From Boswellia sacra (taxonomy: Eukaryota; Streptophyta; Magnoliopsida; Sapindales; Burseraceae): DNA of 64,000 bases. The notes under the pieces are model-generated. The model searched no databases. It saw nothing but the letters and a program-made list of their open reading frames with translations, and was not told the origin of the DNA. Shown here piece after piece: positions 13,201 to 24,048 of this stretch (within the stretch, counting starts at the first letter, position 1; the number at the start of each line of letters is the position of its first letter). The DNA lies in contig SNVD02006154.1 of the NCBI GenBank assembly GCA_013180625.2, positions 1 through 64,000 of the forward strand. The letters run 5' to 3'. A program made the translations under genes and the position numbers.

Positions 13201-14386
13201 TCCTCAATGGCAATCTTGCTGAGGAGGTTTATATGCAGCCACCTCTAGGATACCCACATCCTCCAAACAAAGTTTGCAAGCTTCGTCGTGCTCTATATGG
13301 TCTCAAACAAGCACCTCGAGCTTGGTTTACCAAATCTAGTTCTGTTATTGGAAAATTTGGCTTTACTTCTAGTTCTCATGATTCTGCCCTTTTTGTACGC
13401 AAGACCTCAAAAGGAAGCATTCTTCTTCTTCTTTATGTGGATGACATGATTATTACAGGAGATGATATTACTGGTATTTCGAAACTCAAGCATTTTCTTA
13501 GTCAATACTTTGAGATGAAAGATCTCGGTGATCTTAACTATTTTCTTGGTTTAGAGGTTACTTCTGATAATGACGGGTATTATCTCTCTCAAGCCAAATA
13601 TGCCTCTGAACTACTTGCTCAAGCTGGGTTAAGTGATAATAGAACGGTTTCCACTTCTTTAGAGCCTAATGTTAAACTCAATTCTTGGGATGGGACGCCT
13701 CTTGATGATCCAACTCTTTATCGACAATTAGTGGGTAGTCTTTTCTATCTCACTGTTACTAGACCTGATATTGTCTATGCTGTCCACATTGTTAGCCAAT
13801 TCTATCGGCTCCTTGATACAAACATTTCGCAGCTGTTGTTCACATTCTTCAAGATATCAAGGGTACTTTGTTTTATGGACTTCATTTTTCAGCTCATTCT
13901 AAACCTCAATTGACTGCCTATTCTGATGTTGATTGGGCTGGTAACCCTACTGATCGACGATCAACTACAAGCTTCTGCTTTTTCTTAGGAGACTCTCTTA
14001 TTTCTTGGCGAAGTAAGAAACAAACTGTTATAGCACGATCTAGTACTGAGGCTGAATATCGTGCTATTACTGATACTACACAAGAGCTTCTATGGCTTCG
14101 TTGGTTACTTGAAGATATGGGAATCACTCATACTCATACTACATCACTTTATTGTGACAATCGTAGTGCCATTCAAATTGCTCACAATGATGTTTTTCAC
14201 GAGTGTACCAAGCATATAGAGACTGATTGTCATTTCATACGATAACATACTGTCCGTGGTACTGTCCAACTCAGTTCAATCTCTTTTGTTGATCAACCAG
14301 CTGATATTTTTACGAAAAGTCATCCTCTAGGACGGTTTCGTGAGTTGATTTCCAAACTCAAGTTAGCTTCTATATCACCAACTTGA
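10284..14386 (+). pseudogene. Copia A gag-pol polyprotein, degenerate
   Basis: ATG at 10284 opens a Copia gag (MEKLDIARPIQVLLDGHNYT). One frame continues to about 13845, interrupted by stops near 10350, 10373, 10746, 10970, 12186 and 12549, then a frameshift near 13850 leads into RNase H. Domains in order: gag; two CCHC zinc knuckles (about 10977-11078, CKYCH..TGHFIREC then CRYCC..GHFAEDC); protease at about 11308 with DSA replacing DSG; integrase zinc finger HSRLGH..CLSC (about 11720-11820) and catalytic core (FVDDYSR, RADNA); RT from about 12900 with DVKNAFLNGNL and the catalytic YVDDM at 13434-13448; RNase H with AYSDVDWAGN, STEAEY and YCDNRSA. It ends at the tga of 14384-14386. Encoded enzymes would copy and integrate the element; this copy cannot make them. 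The exact Copia lineage was not assigned. Confidence 0.93.
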
Positions 14387-14399
14387 GTTTGAGGGGGGA
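14386..14399 (+). other. Polypurine tract of Copia A
   Basis: gtttgaggggggat-type tract immediately 5' of the right LTR, the plus-strand primer of reverse transcription. Its position next to tgttacc confirms the LTR start. Confidence 0.85.
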
Positions 14400-14621
14400 T
14401 GTTACCATATATATATGATTCTATCATATATATGATTGATATGATTCTCCTTTAATTTAGGCATATAATTAGATAATCAATCATCATTATTGAGATTATT
14501 TTCTTTCCTTGTATATATGATTTACTGCTATATTTGTAATTGTATCAAGCCTATAAATTGGCTAGTCATAGTACCTTGTAATTCATTCAGATCAATACAT
14601 TTTCCTCCATTATATTCAATA
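14400..14621 (+). repeat. 3' LTR of Copia A
   Basis: 222 bp, tgttaccatatatatatg to tatattcaata, followed by the target duplication agact. It lacks the internal duplication found in the 5' LTR. Confidence 0.92.
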
Positions 14622-14718
14622 AGACTAATTAATTTATTCCCTTCAAACAGTTCCATTCACTTACTCTGAACAATTCTCCTTTTTCTCTAAATATCTTCGT
14701 AGTCAACTTCTTCGCTTG

Positions 14719-14730
14719 TATTATATATAA
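14719..14730 (+). promoter_or_regulatory. Candidate TATA box of the NIP gene
   Basis: attatatataag lies 37 bp upstream of the first in-frame ATG (14767) of the aquaporin gene and about 100 bp downstream of the Copia A insertion. It is inferred from position and sequence only; the short implied leader is a weakness. Confidence 0.45.
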
Positions 14731-14961
14731 GTGGTAGACACCAACCTGCTACTACATACTCTACCAATGCATATAGACAAAAAGCTAGCTAGCAGTAGCT
14801 CAAGTTTTCTTTTCCTTTTAAATCTCTGTTCATTTTCGATCAGCGTTAAGCGATTAACAAAGGAGAATCTTGATGTGACATCACCTCCTACAGAGCCAGC
14901 AAAGATAGATGTCCCTTTTGCAAGGAAGGTATGATATGAGAGACCTATTTCATGCAAATAC

Positions 14962-15162
14962 TGTTATGTATCGCTTCCGCTGCGCACAACAACAATTTTT
15001 CAACAAATGGGCTACCATATATGGAGCAAGTATTTAGCCCAAAAGACTAGTCTATTAGGTGGAGGAACTCCTCCCATATATAAGTCCTATGACCTTCCCT
15101 TAACCAATCAATGTGGGACTCCCAATGAGGATTATCCAAATGGAGACTCCACATCTACAACA
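14962..15162 (-). repeat. TRIM LTR (3' LTR on the minus strand)
   Basis: 201 bp, plus-strand ends tgttatgtatcgcttccgct and ccacatctacaaca. It differs from the partner LTR at a small number of positions (for example tatgtatcgc against tacgtatcac). Confidence 0.9.
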
Positions 15163-15312
15163 ATCCCCCTCCTCAGACAAGGCCCCGGCGGGTAGTGGCG
15201 CCATCCTTGTTTGAACCACCAATGATAATCCTCCACAAAGACAAGGCCCCTGCTCCTTGTCTGAACCAAACGAGTCCACACATTGCTGTCTTGGGTTGGC
15301 TCTGATACCACT

Positions 15313-15513
15313 TGTTACGTATCACTTCCGCTGCACACAACAATAATTTTTCAACAAATGGGCCACCATATATGGAGCAAGTATCCAGCCCAAAAGACTA
15401 GTCTATTAGGTGGAGGAACTCCTCCCATATATAAGCCCCATGACTTTCCCTTAACCAATCAATGTGGGACTCCCAATGGGGATTATCCAAATGGGGACTC
15501 CACATCTACAACA
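15313..15513 (-). repeat. TRIM LTR (5' LTR on the minus strand)
   Basis: 201 bp, the same length as its partner, bordered on its left by the reverse-complement primer site ctctgataccac and on its right by the target duplication aatac. Confidence 0.9.
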
Positions 15514-16653
15514 AATACCATAAATTAATTCAAGAAAGTTTTACGCGCTTAAAGCAGATATATTATGATTTATCCAATAAGATTATTTTATATAATATTT
15601 GATTATTTTATATATAGAAGTGCTTCGATTTATATTGTCTTTTTAACTTATCCTATCTATATATCTTTTTTTTAAAAACAAAATTTTTATTAATATTTTA
15701 CTGTGGTATCCTTGAAAGGGTTATGAGAGATGATACTTATAGCTTTCGCTATGTTTTTATGGCAAAAATCAGGTGGGAGCAGAATTCATGGGCACTCTTA
15801 TCCTCATCATTGCTGGGGCAAGCACAACCATTATGAACCAGAAACAAGAAGGCTCGGAAACCCTCCTTGGCCTCGCTGCCTCCAATGGACTTGCTGTTAT
15901 GATCATCACATGCTTGATTTCTGGCGCCCATCTGAACCCAGCTGTCACCATTTCATTTGCTGCCTCGAAACACTTTCCATGGAAACATGTACGTAAACAT
16001 ATATCAACACAATCGTTTAAGTAAACATATGAATAACATAACAAAATTTTTCACCTTTGTTTTTCCTTTTTGTTTAAATAATTTACCAAGAGATCATTAA
16101 GAGTAGTGGTGTGATTGAATGACAAGTGAGGCATACGAAAACAATCTTTAACGCTGATACTATGTTCTAAAATCGTTTATAAACCTCTATCAAATTCATC
16201 AAACACTTCTTTCGAAATTATAGACCTTGAAAAAAATTTCAGAAATTTATTATTTTTCTGTTTTTTGTCTTATTTTTTCGTAGGTGCCAGTGTACATAAG
16301 AGCACAATTGGCATCACTATGCGCAGCATTTATGCTGGAGGCAGTTTTGCACCCGGAGATGGGAGGGGGAGTGACAGTGCCTACGGTAGGATATGGTCGA
16401 GCTTTTGCTTTGGAGTTCATTGTTAGCTTCATTCTCACGTTCGTTGTCACTGCTGTCTCCACTGACACAAAAGCTGTAAGTTTAATTTGCAGTTTCAATT
16501 ATTTATCTTTAACATTAAATAAATAAAAAGGTTAACAAAAAAGCATAACTCGTGAAAATTATTTATTGAATTACGCTGAAATTTACTTTCAATATGAGAC
16601 TGTATAGATGCAAGGGTTGGCAGGAATCATAGTGGGAGGCACCGTCATGCTTA

Positions 16654-17212
16654 TGTTAAGCATTGTGGCTCATATGCTAGTAGGAGAGATCCCACATTGG
16701 CTAAGTAGCAAAGTGTGGGTCTCATATGGGCTTATAAATAAAGCCATGTGAGAGATGTTTAAGTGTCTCGTTTGAAATATCATTCCACCCTCTATATTTG
16801 TAAGGTCTCACTAATAAGACCTCATAGTTTAAGGGTCTTTCAGTAAGGACCTTAAAGTTTGTAATATTTGTTTTTCCCCCTTTGTTTTGGGTATTTGTAG
16901 TATTACCCAATTGTTTGGATAATTACAGTTTGACCCAATTATTTGGGTAATTACAGTTTGGTCCAATAGTTGTGGTTTTTGTATTGTGGCCCAAAAGTTT
17001 GTATTCTCTTTGAAGATAGTGGAAAGTTTCTTCAGCGACGCCCGAGGACGTAGGTATTTATACCGAACCTCGTTAAATCTTGGTGTTCTTTCTATTTCTG
17101 CATTGTGGTTAATTGGTTGCCTCTTTAGTTGTTATTATATTCAATTATCTAGCATAGTTTGTGTTGTGCACTTGGTTGTTCTGTTGGTCATCGCTTCCGC
17201 TTGTGCATAACA
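16654..17212 (+). repeat. 5' LTR of Copia E
   Basis: 559 bp, tgttaagcattgtggctcat to cttgtgcataaca. A TATA-like ttataaataaag lies at about 16732-16743, which would place transcription start in the early LTR. Confidence 0.93.
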
Positions 17213-17214
17213 AT

Positions 17215-17226
17215 TGGTATCAGAGC
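17215..17226 (+). other. Primer-binding site of Copia E
   Basis: tggtatcagagc, two bases after the LTR end, complementary to the 3' end of initiator Met-tRNA. Confidence 0.92.
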
Positions 17227-17378
17227 CGAAAGTTTTGGGTAGTTAGTGGCTATTTCATTGAAGCACTTACTACTGTTATGGGCTATTGATTTTGGATTGC
17301 TAGTTATTGAATATAATAGTTTGTTTGGAGCTTGGTTAGTGGTGATTTGTGTATCGAGCTTATTTGTGAGAGGTAGTT

Positions 17379-20300
17379 ATGGCATCGTCGTCAACTATAT
17401 CTGAGAAGACAGTGACTGTGACAAATGCAAAAATAGATGTTGAAAAATTTGATGGTCGAAATAATTTCGGCTTATGGCAGAGTGAGGTGTTGGACGGGTT
17501 GTATCAGCAAGATTTGGATATTGTTCTGGAAGAAAGAAAACCAGAAGATATCAGTGCCAGAGATTGGGACAGGCTGAATATAAAAAGCTTGTGGGTTGAT
17601 TCGCTCTTGCTTGTGTAGAGAACAGAAGTATCCGTTCACTAAGGAGACATCTGCAAGCAAACTGTGGAAGGCACTGGAAAACAAATATATGAAGAAAAGC
17701 AATGAGAATCGGCTGTACCTATTGAAGAGATTGTTCTGTCTCCAGTTAAAACCAGGTACGAGCATCAGTTCTCATATTGATGAGTTTAATAAGTTAATTG
17801 CTGATTTGTTAAACTTAGATGAAACCTTCAAAGATGAAATTAAGGCTATGTTATTGATTGGCTCACTTCCGGATGAATTAGACCATTTGTGCATTACTCT
17901 TATCCATGGGAAAGATAAACTGCCTTTTGAAGAAGTTTGTTCTGCTTTGTTGAATTATGAAATTCGTAAGAAAGACCAAAGGGAACATAGGGATGAGTCA
18001 GTAGATGCATTGACAGTGAGAGGGCGTAGTTATAGTAGGAAACCAGAAAAAAGGGGAAAATCTTTGTCGAGGGGTAGATTAGGAAAAGATGAGTGTGCCT
18101 TTTGTCGTGAGAAAGGGCTTTGGAAGAAAGATTGTCCTAAGTTGAAAAAGAAAGATAAGGGCAAGGCTGTTTCTGATGCATGTGTTGTTAAGCGTGAGGA
18201 TGATAGTGATTCAGATATATGTCTAGTTGGTCATCCATCCACTTCTGTTTCTGATGAGTGGATTATGGATTCGGGTTGTACTTATTATATATGTCCACAT
18301 TGGGATTGGTTCTTTCAGTTTGAAGAGCTTGATTGTGGAGTTGTGTATATGGGTAATGATGATATTTGCCATACTGCTGGGATAGGTTCGATCCGATTGA
18401 GGAATCATGATGGACTGACTAGAGTTTTGACAGATGTTCGGTATGTACCGAAGTTGAAGAAGAATCTCATCTCTTTAGGAGCCTTAGAATCTAAAGGCTG
18501 TGGTATATCTATTCGAGATGGTATTCTGAGAGTCACTTCAAGCGCTCTTGTGGTATTGAAAGGCACTAGGAGGAATAACTTGTATTACTATAATGGTAAT
18601 ACGGTTATTGGATTAGCGGCTATGGTTTCTGATACTGATGCAGATTCAGAGATCACGAGACTTTGGCATATGCGTTTGGGACATGCAGGTGAGAAAGCCT
18701 TATTCAGTTTGGTGAAGCGAGGCTTATTGAAAGGTGCAAAGACTTGCAAGCTAGATTTCTGTGAGCATTGTGTTATGGGAAAGCAGAAGAGAGTGAAATT
18801 TGGCACCGCTATTCATAATACCAAGGGTATTCTTGATTATGTTCACTCAGATGTGTGGGGACCTACTAAAACCGCATCTATGGGAGGTAAGCACTACTTT
18901 GTTACTTTTGTTGATGACTTTCCAGAAGAACTTGGGTGTACTGTTTGAAATCAAAAGATGATGTACTTGGTGTTTTCCTTAAATGAAAAAAGATGATTGA
19001 GACACAAACTGGCAAGAAGATCAAGCATCTCAGAACAGATAATGGTGGTGAGTATTGCAGTGATCAGTTTTGAAATTGTGTCGAGATGAAGGTATTGTAC
19101 GTCATTTTACTGTTAGAGGTACACCGCAGCAGAATGGGGTGACAGAACACATGAACTGGATATTGTTGGAGAAAGTTCGGTGTATGTTGTCCAATGCTGG
19201 GTTAGGCAAGGAATTTTGGGCTGAGGCTGTGACTTATGCGTGTCATCTCATTAATCGTCTACCTTTAGCTGCTATTGGTGATAGAACTCCATTGGAGGTA
19301 TGGTCTAGAAAACCTGTTTCTGATTATGATTCTTTACATGTTTTTGGTTCTCCTACATATTATCATGTGAAAGAATCTAAGCTGGATCCTAGAGCGAAGA
19401 AAGCGATTTTCTTGGGATTTACTTCAGGAGTAAAAGGATATCGTCTATGGTGTCCTAGTTCGAGGAAGATTGTATCCAGCAGAGATGTGGCATTTGATGA
19501 GTCTTCAATGTTGAAGAAATCAGAAAACTAGACAAAGGTGAATGGTACTCCACAGCAGGTGGAGCATACTCAGCAGCAGGTGGAGTTTGAAACGACGACA
19601 TTGAACCCAGTTAGATCTGTTGAGACAGATGTTGATACTCCTATGACAGAGGGAGGTTTGGGAGATGATGGTGAGGGTTCTACTCAGGAACCTCAACAAC
19701 AACAAGAATCTATTGCAATTGATAGGCCAAGACGTGAGATTCGCAGACCTGCTCGATTTGCTGATATGGTGGCCTATGCACTTCCAATTATAGATGCTGA
19801 TATTCCTTCCACTTATAGAGAGGCAGTCAGATGTTCTGAAGTTGATCAGTGGAAGACAGCTATGAGCGAAGAGATGCATTCTCTTCAGAAGAATGAAACT
19901 TGGGAGCTAGCTCAACTACCGAAGGATAAAAAGGCAATTGGGTGCAAATGGATATATGCAAAGAAAGATGGATTTCCTGACAAGAATGACGTCCGCTACA
20001 AGGCAAGGTTGGTAGCTAAAGGCTATGCTCAGAGGGAAGGAATTGACTACAATGAGGTATTTTCTCCAGTTGTGAAACATTCTTCCATTAGAATTTTGTT
20101 GGCCTTGGTAGCTCAGATGAATATGGAACTAGTTTAATTGGATGTAAAAACTGTATTTTTACATGGCGACTTAGAAGAGGAAATCTATATGACTCAGTCA
20201 GAGGGATTCAAAGTTGCTGGTAAGGAAAATTTGGTATGCAAACTGAAAAGATCGCTTTATGGTTTGAAGCAATCTCCCAGACAGTGGTATAAGCGATTTG

Positions 20301-21375
20301 ATCGGTTTATGATGGGTCAGAGGTACACAAGAAGCAAATTTGATAATTGTGTGTATTTTCGGAGGCTACATGATGGTTCTTTCATTTATCTACTCTTGTA
20401 TGTTGATGACATGTTGATAGCTTCGACGAATGTCGAAGAAATTACAAAGTTGAAGACTCAGTTGAATCGAGAGTTTGAGATGAAAGATTTGGGTGAAGCT
20501 AAGAAGATACTAGGCATGGAGATTAGCAGAGATAGAGGGAGAAGCAAGATTTGTTTGACTCAGAAGCAGTATCTGAAGAAGGTATTACAGCGGTTTGGTA
20601 TTACAGAGCAGTCAAAACCTGTAAGTACCCCACTTGCTCCTCATATGAAGCTGAGTGCATCTTTATCTCCTAATACAGATGAGGAACGAGAGTATATGTC
20701 TCGAGTTCCATATGCTAATGCAGTTGGTAGCCTGATATATGCTATGGTGTGTACAAGACCCGACATTTCACATGTAGTTAGAGTTGTGAGCAGGTATATG
20801 CATGATCCTGTAAAGGACATTGGCAAGCAGTGAAATGGATTCTACGGTATTTGCTGAAAACCATAGATGTTGGCTTAGTCTTTGAGAGGGATGATACATA
20901 TGGTCAGTATGCTATTGGTTATGTTGATTCTAATTATGCTAGTGATTTAGATAAACGTCGGTCAATAACTGGTTATGTGTTTACTCTTGCAAGAGCACCA
21001 GTGAGTTGGAAGTCTACTTTACAGTCTACAGTGGCTTTGTCTACTACAGAGGCAGAGTATATGGCATTGACAGAGGCTGTGAAGGAAGCTATTTGGTTAC
21101 AAGGATTGCTGGATGAATTGGGAATTGGGCAGAAGAAGATCACTCTTTATTCTGACAGTCAGAGTGCTATCCACTTAGCGAAGAATCCAGTGTTCCATGT
21201 TCGTACGAAGCATATTGATGTTCGGTATCATTTTGTGCGGGAGATTATTGATGAAGGAAGAATCTTACTTCAGAAGATTGAGACTGCCGAGAATCCCACA
21301 GATATGTTGACTAAGGTTGTGACAGCGATCAAGTTCAGTCATTGTTTAGACTTGGTCAACATTGTGCGAGTTTGA
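17379..21375 (+). pseudogene. Copia E gag-pol polyprotein, frameshifted
   Basis: ATG at 17379 begins a Tnt1-like gag (MASSSTISEKTVTVTNAKID). A one-base shift near 17588 moves the frame to ACGLIRSCLCREQKYP, which runs to about 18920. Domains: zinc knuckle CAFCREKGLWKKDC at about 18094 (family His replaced by Leu); protease MDSGCTYY at about 18265 (DSG kept); integrase zinc finger LWHMRLGH..CEHC (18660-18775) and core. A one-base deletion at FVDDF|SRRTW (about 18918) and further damage near 18985-19075 follow. Frame 3 then gives RGTPQQNGVTEH through the C-terminal integrase region. A stop near 19529, then RT ([20 protein letters not shown]). Gln-to-stop at about 20135 before LDVKTVFLHGDL. RT catalytic YVDDM is at 20398-20412. 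A last shift near 20830 leads into RNase H ([33 protein letters not shown]). It ends at 21373-21375. Confidence 0.93.
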
Positions 21376-21476
21376 TCGCGCCATTGTGCGCATTTGGAGG
21401 CGTTGCAGTTGTGATAGAGAATGTGGGGAAAAGAAGAAATTTGTAGTGGGTCGGCATATTCGCTAAGGTGGAGATT

Positions 21477-22035
21477 TGTTGAGCATTGTGGCTCATATGC
21501 TAGTGGGAGAGACCCCACATTGGCTAAGTAGCAAAGTGTGGGTCTCATATAGGCTTATAAATAAAGCCATGTGAGAGATGTTTAAGTGTCCCATTTGAAA
21601 TATCATTCCACCCCCTATATTTGTAAGGTCTCACTAATAAGACCTCATAGTTTAAGGGTCTTTCAGTAAGGACCTTAAAGTTTATAATATTTGTTTTTCC
21701 CCCTTTGTTTTGGGTATTTGTAGTATTACCCAATTGTTTAGGTAATTACAGTTTGACCCAACTATTTGGCTAATTGCAGTTTGACCCAATAGTTGTGGTA
21801 TTTGTATTGTGGCCCAAAAGTTTGTATTCTCTTTGAAGATAGTGGAAAGTTTCTTCAGCGGCGCCCGAGGACGTAGGTATTTATACCGAACCTCGTTAAA
21901 TCTTGGTGTTCTTTCTATTTCTGTATTGTGGTTAATTGGTTGCCTCTTTAGTTGCTATTATATTCAATTATCTAGCATAGTTTGTGTTGTGCACTTGGTT
22001 GTTCTGTTGGTTATCCCTTCCGCTTGTGCATAACA
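21477..22035 (+). repeat. 3' LTR of Copia E
   Basis: 559 bp, tgttgagcattgtggctcat to cttgtgcataaca, followed by the target duplication gctta and then the remaining NIP exon 4 sequence (acactctcatagtcgg). Preceded by a purine-rich stretch, aaggtggagatt. Confidence 0.93.
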
Positions 22036-22822
22036 GCTTAACACTCTCATAGTCGGGTACAAATACATACACGTCAAATTAAACCCTTACACAAGCAGTA
22101 AAAATAATCAAAGTTTAGAAAAATTAATTAATTACTATTTTAGATAACCAAAAGTATTCTTTTAAATCAATCTTATAATATTTGATTGAAAAAACTACAA
22201 GAAAATATTTATAAATAGGAAAATAAAGAGTTTGGTAAGTTCGGGTTAGGATAGAACCTAACTTTTGTACACAGTTGTTAGCAATACTTTGTGATCATTA
22301 TAGTTTCCACTAAGTGTGGATCCATTGAACTGAAGAAAAGCCACCGCAAAAGCAGAGCTATTTGCTTCTATATATATATATTTGAAATATCTTTATTTGC
22401 ATTGATGGTGTATCTGGTGCAGACCCTGGACTGGTGCTTCAATGAATCCGGTAAGAACACTGGGGCCAGCCATAGCAGCAAACAATTTCAAGGCCATTTG
22501 GGACCGCCCCAATCCTTCGGACGCTCAGCAGTGCAGGAACCTATTCAGCTGTAAAGCTGCCATTGGATGATGGTGTTGCCCCTAGATTTCCTACTTATAT
22601 AAGGAGTTTGAGCGAGTGATTTGTTGTGAACGCCATCCCCAAGATATATCATTATACATGGAAAAGGATATAGGCATTTATTATTCTGGAGCCCATTGAC
22701 TTGTTTTAACCTAATAATAATTACAATTTTTGCATTCTAGTATTGTCAAATATTTCCGAAAAATATGAAGCAGATGCCTCTTGTTGTTATGATGTGATTG
22801 TTGTACAAAACTGAAACGAGAT

Positions 22823-23987
22823 TGTTGGTGTCAACGTGTGATATTCTTGCATGTGCCATGCACATGAGATTTTTGGACCAACCTGTGATAAAAATATTGT
22901 GTTATATTATTTCTCTGATTATAAAAGTTTATTTAGGAAGTATTTGATTCATATTGAATATCTCTTTAAATTAGGACATTGTTGATGTATCCTAGTTGAA
23001 TTACGAGTATATTTATTTGTGTCCTATTTTATTTCAGAGATTACTTATACACTTCCTAAATTATTGCTCTTTATCCTAATTGAGTTTAATTCAGATTCTA
23101 CAGGATATTGGTGAGATAGCACAATCGGGTATCACACTATATAAATAATATTATCTTACATAACTTATATATGTGTGTATGTCATGACATTTCAAGAATT
23201 ATTAGAGGAGAGCTTCAATGCAAAATTGTAATACTTCTTTGATTTTGTTTTATGAGTGTTTTATTCATGTATGAGAGGCTGTGATCGTGCATGAATTTTG
23301 GTTAGGTCTGATTAAGTTGGTATACACTTGAGAGAACTTGCGAGTTGAGTATTTATGTAATTCAATATCAGACATCGTGGTTATATTTTACTTAATCGTA
23401 TATTGTTAAGTTGTCATCGACAGAGAATGGATAGTGTCACTAGAGTTTAAGATCTTGGCGGGATTTTGTTTTACAAAGATTAGGTGAGTGAGTCAATACT
23501 ATAAACGTTCCTAAAAATTATACAAATAAGAACTTGATGAATTGCAGCTCTAAGCTATCCGTGGACGTAGGTTTTACTAGGGGTGTTCACGGGTCAGGTT
23601 TTTTCAAACCCGATCACAACTCGATACTGTTTAAACCCGACAATTTTAACCCGATTCGGGTTACTATTCAATACCGACCCGAGAAAAAACCCGACAAACC
23701 CGATCGGGTCGGATCGGGTTGAATCAGGTTTAATTTTATTAAGCCATATTATTCAAACCCGATTACAACCCGATACTATTCAAACTCGATTATTTCAACC
23801 CGATTCAGGTTACTATTCAGTACCGACCCAAGAAAAACTCGACCAACCCGATCGGGTCGGGTCGGGTCGGGGATTTTTGAACACCCCTAGGTTTTACAAC
23901 AGATTCATGTAAAATCCTCCTGTGCTATTTTACTTTACAATTTACTGTTATAGTTGATATAATTGCTTCATACTTCAAGATCTCACA
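22823..23987 (+). repeat. 5' LTR of element C (with inserted hAT-type element)
   Basis: tgttggtgtcaacgtgtgat to cttcaagatctcaca. The span is 1165 bp. Removing the hAT-type element and one target duplication leaves 845 bp, close to the 856 bp of the 3' LTR. Confidence 0.9.
23578..23889. mobile_element. Miniature hAT-type element in LTR of C
   Basis: 312 bp, with perfect 12-bp terminal inverted repeats (taggggtgttca ... tgaacaccccta) and an 8-bp target duplication ggttttac at 23570-23577 and 23890-23897. The interior is two imperfect tandem copies of about 130 bp built from AACCCGAT / CGGGTCGG motifs. No transposase, so it must be moved in trans. The termini match the better-preserved end of the element at 7547-8606. 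Confidence 0.93.
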
Positions 23988-24048
23988 ATTGTTATCAAAG
24001 CAGGTTTACTGACATGCAAGTGAAGAAATATCATGTTGATTTGGAGGC

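Larger units (their letters stand above)
9769..14621 (+). mobile_element. Ty1/Copia LTR retrotransposon A, decayed
   Basis: A complete but inactive 4.85-kb Copia element. The two LTRs are flanked by the 5-bp target duplication agact (9764-9768 and 14622-14626). The LTR ends are TG...TA rather than TG...CA. A Met-tRNA primer site lies directly after the left LTR and a purine tract directly before the right LTR. One gag-pol reading frame in Copia order (gag, protease, integrase, RT, RNase H) fills the interior and carries six in-frame stops plus one frameshift. The element sits upstream of the NIP gene and may have separated it from distal promoter sequence. Confidence 0.95.
14962..15513 (-). 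mobile_element. TRIM (miniature LTR retrotransposon) in NIP intron 1
   Basis: A 552-bp element with two 201-bp LTRs (14962-15162 and 15313-15513) flanking a 150-bp interior with no ORF. Target duplication aatac lies at 14957-14961 and 15514-15518. On the minus strand the LTR beginning tgttgtagatgtgg is followed by agtggtatcagagcca (Met-tRNA primer site, complement of about 15299-15311). A purine tract (complement of atccccctcctc, 15162-15174) precedes the other LTR. So the element runs on the minus strand, opposite to the NIP gene. TRIMs are mobilised in trans by other elements; the partner is unknown. It lies wholly inside intron 1 and need not abolish splicing by itself. Confidence 0.92.
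16654..22035 (+). mobile_element. Ty1/Copia (Tork/Tnt1-like) retrotransposon E in NIP exon 4
   Basis: A 5.38-kb element with LTRs of equal length (559 bp each) and the target duplication gctta at 16649-16653 and 22036-22040. Removing the element and one gctta restores the NIP reading frame across VML|NTLIVG, so the insertion point is exact. The LTRs differ at about 21 positions by eye (roughly 4%). Primer site tggtatcagagc is at 17215-17226. The polyprotein resembles Tnt1-type Copia (gag with FDGRNNFGLWQ, EFNKLIADL). Several frameshifts and stops make this copy non-autonomous. Confidence 0.95.
14767..22619 (+). pseudogene. NIP-type aquaporin gene (NIP6-like), disrupted
   Basis: Five exons with GT..AG borders encode a nodulin-26-like intrinsic protein, a membrane channel for small uncharged solutes such as boric acid. 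Exons: 14767-14928 (ends PFARK), 15773-15988 (VGAEFMGTLILI; first pore motif SGAHLNPAVTI), 16284-16475 (VPVYIRAQLASLCAAF; ALEFIVSFILTFVVTAV), 16608-16653 continued at 22041-22056 (GLAGIIVGGTVML..NTLIVG), and 22423-22619 (TGASMNPVRTLGPAIAANN; then GTYSAVKL in another frame). NPA first and NPV second fit the NIP6;1-type pair. Defects: element E splits exon 4 inside codon ML/N; exon 5 lacks about 8 nt after FKAIW, shifting the frame before GTYSAVKL; exon 2 lacks about three residues before ISGAHLNPA compared with the family. Intron 1 holds a TRIM. The protein cannot be made intact, so I call it a pseudogene. Confidence 0.9.

Noticed and set aside
14962..17212. Similarity between the TRIM end (atcgcttccgctg) and the LTR end of Copia E (atcgcttccgcttg) as evidence of relationship
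   Set aside because: The shared block is about 12 bp and lies in opposite orientation relative to each element's direction, so chance or convergence is likely.
23583..23912. 109-codon ORF with DRVGSG / PDTIQTR repeats
   Set aside because: It is the translation of the AACCCGAT repeats of the miniature hAT element.
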